From Sulfuritalea sp. (lineage in GTDB: Bacteria; Pseudomonadota; Gammaproteobacteria; Burkholderiales; Rhodocyclaceae): a stretch of DNA of 64,000 bases. Shown in pieces: positions 58,890 to 64,000 of the stretch. The position numbers and the translations under genes were made by a program. Each line of letters starts with the position of its first letter. Within the stretch, counting starts at the first letter, position 1. The stretch lies in assembly GCA_022842325.1 (NCBI GenBank), contig JALHPU010000002.1, positions 62,001 to 126,000 on the forward strand. Direction: 5' to 3'. A model generated the notes under the pieces. It did not search any database. It was not told the DNA's origin and saw only the letters and a list, made by a program, of their open reading frames with translations.

Positions 58890-61657
58890 TGAACTCGCCC
58901 GCCGCCGACAAGGACCAGCCCCTGCGCGACGACATCCGCCTGCTCGGCCGCCTGCTCGGCGACACCGTGCGCGAGCAGGAAGGCGTCGCGATCTTCGAAC
59001 GCGTCGAGCAGATCCGTCGCCTCGCGCTGCGCTTCCATCGCGACGAAGACCTCGCCGCGCGCGAGGAAATGGCGGCGGTACTGCGCGATCTGCCGCGCGA
59101 CGGCACCAGCCAGGTGGTGCGCGCCTTCAGCTATTTCTCGCACCTGGCCAACATCGCCGAGGACCAGCACCACATCCGCCGCGCGCGCGCCCATGCCCGC
59201 GCCGGTGCGCCGCCGCGCGAGGGCAGCCTGGCGCTGTCGCTGCAACGCGCGCTGGCCGCCGGCATCGATGCCACAAAACTGCGCGATTTCTTCGCCGGCG
59301 CCCAGGTGCGGCCGGTGCTGACCGCGCATCCGACCGAAGTGCAGAGGAAGAGCATCCTCGACTGCCAGTGGAAAATCGCGCGCCTGCTCGACGAACGCGA
59401 CCGCACCGAACTTTCGCCGGAAGAGCAGGCCGAGCACGACGAGGCGCTGCGCCGCGCCGTGCTGCGCCTGTGGCAAACACGCATGCTGCGGCGGGCCAAG
59501 CTCTCGGTGATGGACGAGGTGGCCAACGCGCTGTCCTTCTACGACATGACTTTCCTGCGCGAGCTGCCGCGGCTCTACAACGCCTGCGAGGACCTGCTGG
59601 CCGGCGCCGTGCCCGGCTGGGATGGTCAGGACGTGGCCGAACTGCCGGCCTTCCTCAGCCCCGGCTCGTGGATCGGCGGCGACCGCGACGGCAATCCCTT
59701 CGTCACCGCCGAGGTGCTGGATGCCGCGATGCGCGCGCAAAGCCGCAAGGCCATCGGCAATCTGCTGGAGCAGCTGCACCAGCTCGGCGCCGAGCTGTCC
59801 ACCACCACCTCGCTGATCTCGGTGCCCGATGTCGAGCTTATGCGCCTGGCCGAAATCTCGCCCGACCGCAGCCCGCACCGGCTCGACGAGCCCTATCGCC
59901 GCGCCATCGCCGGCTTCTACGCGCGGCTGGCCGCCACCGCAATGCAGCTCGACCAGCTCGAAGCGCCGCGCCATGCCGTGGCCGTGGCCGAGCCCTATGC
60001 GTCGGCCGCGGAATTCGGCGCCGATCTCGACGTGCTGCACCATTCGCTGATCAGCCACAAATGCGCCCTGCTCGGCCGCGGCCGGCTGCGCCGGCTGCGC
60101 CATGCCGTAAGGATATTCGGCTTCCACCTGGCGCCGCTCGACCTGCGCCAGAACTCGGACGTGCATGCACGCACCGTGGCCGAGCTGCTGACCGTCGCGC
60201 GCCCCGGCAGCGATTACCTGGCGCTCGACGAAAACGGCCGCATTGCCCTGCTGCTGGAGGAACTCGCCACGCCGCGGCCGCTGACGGCGCCCGCCGTCGA
60301 CTACTCGGACGAGACCCGCGGCGAATTGGCGATCTTCCACACCGCGCGCAGCATCCACCAGCGCTTCGGCAAGGCGGCGATCGAGAACGTGATCATCTCC
60401 AAGACCGACGGTGTTTCCGACATCCTCGAAGTGGCCGTGCTGCTCAAGGAAGTCGGCCTGTTGCGGCCGCTGGAACATGCGCTCGACGTGAACATCGTGC
60501 CGCTGTTCGAAACCATCGGCGACCTGGCCAATGCCGGCAGCATCATGGACCGCCTGCTGGCGATCCCGCTTTACAACCGTTTGCTCGGCTCGCGCGGCGC
60601 CCTGCAGGAATGCATGCTCGGCTATTCCGACAGCAACAAGGACGGCGGCTTCCTGACCTCCGGCTGGGCGTTGTACCGCGCCGAGATCGCGCTGACCCGG
60701 GTGTTCGCCCGTCACGGCATCACGCTGCGCCTGTTCCACGGCCGCGGCGGTTCGGTCGGCCGCGGCGGCGGACCGAGTTACCAGGCCATCCTCGCCCAGC
60801 CGCAGGGTGCGGTGCAGGGCCAGATCCGCATCACCGAGCAGGGCGAGGTGATCGCCTCGAAATATGCCAATCCGGAGCTCGGCCGGCGCAACCTGGAAAT
60901 CCTCGCCGCGGCGACGCTCGAGGCCACGCTGCTGGGCCACCAGCACGATGCGCCGCGCCCCGAGTTCCTCGCCGCGATGGAGGAACTCTCCGCCAGCGCC
61001 TTCGCCGCCTACCGCAAGATGGTCTACGAGACGCCCGGCTTCGAGCAGTATTTCTGGGAATCCACGGTGATTGCCGAAATCGCCGCGCTCAACATCGGCA
61101 GCCGGCCGGCCTCACGCAAGAAGACCACGGCGATCGAAGACCTGCGCGCGATTCCCTGGGTGTTTTCCTGGGCGCAGTGCCGCCTGATGCTGCCGGGCTG
61201 GTTCGGCTTCGGCGCGGCAGTCGCCGCATTCCGCGAAACGCATGGCGACCAGGGCATGCAACTGCTGGCCGAGATGCATCGCGACTGGGGCTTCTTCCGC
61301 GCGCTGCTGTCGAACATGGACATGGTGCTGGGCAAGAGCGACATCGCGATCGCCGAACGCTACTCGCAGCTGGTCAAGGACGAGGCGCTGCGCGAGGCGA
61401 TCTTCCCGCGCGTCAGGGCCGAGTGGCAGTCATCGATCGATGCCTTGCTGGCGATCACCGGGCAAAAGGAATTGCTCGACCTCAATCCGCTGCTGAAGCG
61501 CTCGGTGCGCAACCGCTTTCCCTACCTCGATCCGCTCAACCACATCCAGATCGAACTGCTGCGCCGCCACCGCGCCGGCGAGACCGACGAGCGCGTGCAG
61601 CGCGGCATCCACCTGACCATCAACGGCGTCGCCGCGGGTCTGCGCAACAGCGGTTAA
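58889..61657 (+). CDS. ppc: Phosphoenolpyruvate carboxylase
   Basis: A 922-residue enzyme that adds bicarbonate to PEP to give oxaloacetate, the anaplerotic route. Signatures: [13 protein letters not shown] with the catalytic His (near 150), [34 protein letters not shown] and the C-terminal [14 protein letters not shown]. The length is typical. ATG 58889 overlaps the preceding stop (TGATG). Confidence 0.97.
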   Translation: MNSPAADKDQPLRDDIRLLGRLLGDTVREQEGVAIFERVEQIRRLALRFHRDEDLAAREEMAAVLRDLPRDGTSQVVRAFSYFSHLANIAEDQHHIRRARAHARAGAPPREGSLALSLQRALAAGIDATKLRDFFAGAQVRPVLTAHPTEVQRKSILDCQWKIARLLDERDRTELSPEEQAEHDEALRRAVLRLWQTRMLRRAKLSVMDEVANALSFYDMTFLRELPRLYNACEDLLAGAVPGWDGQDVAELPAFLSPGSWIGGDRDGNPFVTAEVLDAAMRAQSRKAIGNLLEQLHQLGAELSTTTSLISVPDVELMRLAEISPDRSPHRLDEPYRRAIAGFYARLAATAMQLDQLEAPRHAVAVAEPYASAAEFGADLDVLHHSLISHKCALLGRGRLRRLRHAVRIFGFHLAPLDLRQNSDVHARTVAELLTVARPGSDYLALDENGRIALLLEELATPRPLTAPAVDYSDETRGELAIFHTARSIHQRFGKAAIENVIISKTDGVSDILEVAVLLKEVGLLRPLEHALDVNIVPLFETIGDLANAGSIMDRLLAIPLYNRLLGSRGALQECMLGYSDSNKDGGFLTSGWALYRAEIALTRVFARHGITLRLFHGRGGSVGRGGGPSYQAILAQPQGAVQGQIRITEQGEVIASKYANPELGRRNLEILAAATLEATLLGHQHDAPRPEFLAAMEELSASAFAAYRKMVYETPGFEQYFWESTVIAEIAALNIGSRPASRKKTTAIEDLRAIPWVFSWAQCRLMLPGWFGFGAAVAAFRETHGDQGMQLLAEMHRDWGFFRALLSNMDMVLGKSDIAIAERYSQLVKDEALREAIFPRVRAEWQSSIDALLAITGQKELLDLNPLLKRSVRNRFPYLDPLNHIQIELLRRHRAGETDERVQRGIHLTINGVAAGLRNSG

Positions 61658-62847
61658 TCCGAATACTGCTTGCCGGCGTAGCGCGTGACGCCGATCAGCA
61701 AACGCACCAGGCTGTAGGCCGCGGCAGTGACCATACGCGCCAGCCAGGAGCGGCGGCGTTGGTCTTCGACCCGGATCTCCCTCGCCGCGCCCTTGATCGC
61801 GGCTTCGAGACTGGTGCGCAATTCCCCGGCAAAGCCGGCATCGCGCACCACCAGGTTGGCTTCGCGCGACAGCAACAGACTGAATGGATCGATGTTGGAC
61901 GAACCGACGGTCGCCCAGTCGCCGTCGATCACGGCCACCTTGGCATGCAACTCAGCCGGTGCGTACTCGAAGACACGCACGCCGGCGGAGAGCATGCGAT
62001 CGTAGAGCGACTGCGTCGCGTAGCGCAGCAGGATATGGTCGGTTGGGCCCTGCAGCAGCAGCCTGACCTTGACGCCGCGCTTCGCCGCCGCGAGCAGTTC
62101 CTTGCGGAAGCGGCGGCCGGGCAGGAAATAGGCATTGGCGATCAGGATCTCGCGTCGCGCCTGGGCGATGGCGTTGAGATAGGCGTTCTCGATGTCGCGC
62201 CGATGGCGCAGATTGTCCCGGATTACCAGCGCGGCCAGGGTCGTACCACTGACGGGCGGCATGACAGGCAGTGCCGCCGGGGGCGGCGGGCGGCGGCCGA
62301 GACTGGCCCAGCGCACCAGGCGCCAGACATGCCGCACGTCGGCATGGATGCGAGTCACCAGCGGACCCTCGACGCCGACGGCGTAATCGAAGCGCGCCGC
62401 CGCCGACTCGCCGTCGTCGAAATCGTCGATCACGTTGATGCCGCCGACGAAGGCGATGCGGCCGTCGACGGTGACCAGCTTGCGATGCAAGCGGCGCAGA
62501 CGATGGCGCCGGAAGCGGTAGCGTCCGGCCTCGGGCCGGTAGGTCATCACCTCGACGCCTGCGGCCGCCAGCGCGGCGCCGATGCCGGCGGCGAAATCGC
62601 GCGCACCGAAACCGTCCACCAGCACGCGCACGGCGACGCCGCGCCGCGCCGCGCTCGCCAGCGCGGCGGCAACCCGGCGCCCCGTGGTGTCGTCGGCGAA
62701 GATGTAGGTTTCCAGATGCACTTCATGCCGCGCCGCGCCGATTTCCGCAAGCAGCACGGGAAAATATTCGGTACCCGACTCGAGCAGGGACAGCCGGTTG
62801 CCGGCGACCAAGCCATGCCCTGGCGAGACAAACGGCGCCAATCTCAC
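61654..62847 (-). CDS. clsB: Cardiolipin synthase B (phospholipase D superfamily)
   Basis: A 397-residue protein with two HKD motifs, [16 protein letters not shown] and [20 protein letters not shown]. The start GTG 62847 overlaps the upstream stop (GTGA), consistent with local style; an ATG at 62910 would overlap the previous gene by 67 bp. It makes cardiolipin from two phosphatidylglycerols or phosphatidylglycerol and another lipid at the inner membrane. The C-terminus is basic and hydrophobic ([17 protein letters not shown]). The ppc and clsB stops overlap. Confidence 0.92.
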   Translation of the reverse strand: MRLAPFVSPGHGLVAGNRLSLLESGTEYFPVLLAEIGAARHEVHLETYIFADDTTGRRVAAALASAARRGVAVRVLVDGFGARDFAAGIGAALAAAGVEVMTYRPEAGRYRFRRHRLRRLHRKLVTVDGRIAFVGGINVIDDFDDGESAAARFDYAVGVEGPLVTRIHADVRHVWRLVRWASLGRRPPPPAALPVMPPVSGTTLAALVIRDNLRHRRDIENAYLNAIAQARREILIANAYFLPGRRFRKELLAAAKRGVKVRLLLQGPTDHILLRYATQSLYDRMLSAGVRVFEYAPAELHAKVAVIDGDWATVGSSNIDPFSLLLSREANLVVRDAGFAGELRTSLEAAIKGAAREIRVEDQRRRSWLARMVTAAAYSLVRLLIGVTRYAGKQYSD

Positions 62848-63608
62848 GACCGGTCGGCCCTGACCTGAAAGTCCGCGGAAAGCACCGCGTGATCGGAAAT
62901 GGTCGACCACGGCGGCCCGGCATGCAACTGCGTGGCGGTTATCTGCAGGCCGCGCTGGTATATGCGGTCGAGGCGGAACATCGGCAGCGCCGCCGGGTAG
63001 CTGCGCGAAGGGCGCCGGCCGGCGGCGGAGAACACTTCGGTCAGACCCAGGCGCTGTGCCAGCAGGTTATCGGCGTTATTGCGCCAGTCGTTGAAATCCC
63101 CCGCGATCAGCAGCGGCGCGCCGGCCGGCACCAGGTCTTCGATGCGGCTCGCCAGCGCATCCAGCTGCAGCCGCCGCGAACGGGCAAACAGCGACAGATG
63201 CACGCAGACGCAATGCAGCGGCTGCGCCAGCAGGGGCAATTCGACGGCGCAATGCAGCAGTCCGCGCTTGTCGAAACGCAGATGGGTCACATCCTGGTTG
63301 TCGCTGTGCAGAATGGGAAAGCGCGACAGGATCGCGTTGCCGTGATGGCCGTGGTCATAGACCATGTTGCTGCCATAGCAGTGGTTGTGCCAGACGTCTT
63401 CGGCGAGGAATTCGTGCTGCGGCAGCGACGGCCAGTCGCTATGCCGCGTGGCGTGCAGCAGATGCAGCCCCTGCACTTCCTGGAGGAACACGATGTCGGC
63501 CGACAATTCGCGCAGGCGGTCGCGCAGCTCATGCACCATCATGCGGCGATTGAACTGCGAGAATCCCTTGTGGATGTTCCAGGTGGCGATGGATAGTGCT
63601 TGTGTCAT
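62844..63608 (-). CDS. Endonuclease/exonuclease/phosphatase-family protein
   Basis: A 254-residue EEP-fold enzyme: SIATWNIHKGF (Asn), DIVFLQEVQG (Glu), PLLIAGDFNDW (Asp/Asn) and STISDHAVLSADF (Asp-His). All metal and catalytic residues are present. Relatives next to clsB (YbhP in E. coli lies beside clsB/ybhO) act on unknown phosphodiesters, perhaps lipids. It is coupled to clsB by a four-base overlap. Confidence 0.92.
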   Translation of the reverse strand: MTQALSIATWNIHKGFSQFNRRMMVHELRDRLRELSADIVFLQEVQGLHLLHATRHSDWPSLPQHEFLAEDVWHNHCYGSNMVYDHGHHGNAILSRFPILHSDNQDVTHLRFDKRGLLHCAVELPLLAQPLHCVCVHLSLFARSRRLQLDALASRIEDLVPAGAPLLIAGDFNDWRNNADNLLAQRLGLTEVFSAAGRRPSRSYPAALPMFRLDRIYQRGLQITATQLHAGPPWSTISDHAVLSADFQVRADRS

Positions 63609-63653
63609 GGGGCAATGTTCTCGGGGCGGCGGTTCAGGAATCGGCAGGCAGTT

Positions 63654-64000
63654 TCATACGCGAATATGGAAGGGACTGAAGTCGGTGTTGCGGTCGTACC
63701 AGTCTTCATTTTCGGCGCGCTTGAGGAAGGCCACGATGCGGTAGGTGAGCGGAGTCATCACCACTTCCCAGCCGGTTTTCAGCAGGTACTGCGCCAGCGC
63801 GATCTTGGCCACCTGCGCGTCGGGCCAGATGCCGTAGAAGGCGATGACATAGAACAGGCCGGAGTCTACCGCTTCGCCGACCATGGTCGAGCCGATGGTG
63901 CGCATCCACAACCGCCGGCCCTGCAACCAGACCTTCATTTTCGCCATGACGTAGCTGTTGGCGAAGCTGCCGCACCAGAAGGCGATCATCGAGCCGGCGA
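63654..64000 (-). CDS. yhhQ: Queuosine precursor transporter YhhQ (partial, C-terminal part)
   Basis: The frame is open to the right edge, so the N-terminus is missing. The 115 visible residues include membrane segments and the family signature FANSYVMAKMKVWLQGRRLWMRTIGSTMVGEAVDSGLFYVIAFYG, identifiable by GEAVDS and the MAKMKVW loop. It imports 7-cyano-7-deazaguanine or 7-aminomethyl-7-deazaguanine for tRNA queuosine. The C-terminus ends RNTDFSPFHIRV. Confidence 0.9.
   Translation of the reverse strand, partial: AGSMIAFWCGSFANSYVMAKMKVWLQGRRLWMRTIGSTMVGEAVDSGLFYVIAFYGIWPDAQVAKIALAQYLLKTGWEVVMTPLTYRIVAFLKRAENEDWYDRNTDFSPFHIRV

Overview
The window is a 64-kb piece of a GC-rich chromosome, most likely from a betaproteobacterium of the Rhodocyclales/Sterolibacteriaceae type. 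This is inferred from gene content and order (a Liv-type ABC transporter fused to an acyl-CoA synthetase operon, several acyl-CoA catabolic operons, GltIJKL, a FadI/FadJ/MaoC operon under a PsrA-like regulator). No rRNA, tRNA or CRISPR was seen.

Layout. 0-8 kb: folE2, then a tightly overlapping operon for modified membrane lipids (flavin oxidoreductase, DUF1365, CFA-synthase-like methyltransferase, chalcone-isomerase-like protein, MFS carrier, DUF3833 lipoprotein, SDR, SnoaL-like protein). 8-9 kb: an EamA permease. 9-18.3 kb (minus strand): a branched-chain/carboxylate ABC transporter (livH-M-G-F, binding protein) with an acyl-CoA synthetase, followed by a bifunctional FadB-like enzyme. 18.6-24.8 kb: thiolase and acyl-CoA dehydrogenase, transcribed divergently from an AidB-like acyl-CoA dehydrogenase, transglutaminase, enoyl-CoA hydratase and TetR operon; the two face each other across one operator. 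25-27.75 kb: an island of visibly lower G+C with a PD-(D/E)XK nuclease, a RelA/SpoT-domain alarmone synthetase and a NYN/PIN RNase, partly bounded by attC-like ends. 28-38 kb: small zinc-ribbon and DUF1499 proteins, a PAS-GGDEF-EAL protein, SagB-type nitroreductase, NlpC/P60 lipoprotein, alcohol dehydrogenase, metK, a serine hydrolase, a TAXI binding protein and a HAD phosphatase. 38-43.3 kb: a PsrA-like regulated beta-oxidation operon. 43.4-48 kb: YgjP-like metallopeptidase, GST and the tail-specific protease Prc. 48.04-50.49 kb: a cassette with DUF5131 (Gp37/Gp68) and TcmP between inverted repeats of about 250 bp. 50.5-58.3 kb: AI-2E-family permease, DUF4143 ATPase, Atm1-type exporter and the GltIJKL acidic amino-acid importer. 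58.4-64 kb: thioredoxin-like protein, PEP carboxylase, cardiolipin synthase B, an EEP-family phosphodiesterase and the end of a YhhQ queuosine-precursor transporter.

The most unusual content is repetitive. (i) A 25-bp word, CGCCGT + four loose bases + CCRGCGCCGACTYYT, occurs about 15 times in either orientation, inside genes and between them, roughly one per 4 kb. It looks like a DNA-uptake, segregation or nucleoid-binding signal. (ii) A paired long-hairpin element with a conserved 48-nt core and sequence-variable but complementary arms sits between genes of two different operons (18.3 and 56.6 kb) and shows compensatory base changes. (iii) A palindromic repeat family forms the terminal inverted repeats of the DUF5131/TcmP cassette and recurs at the edge of the nuclease/RelA/NYN island. 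Many genes overlap by ATGA or GTGA, and this was used to choose starts.
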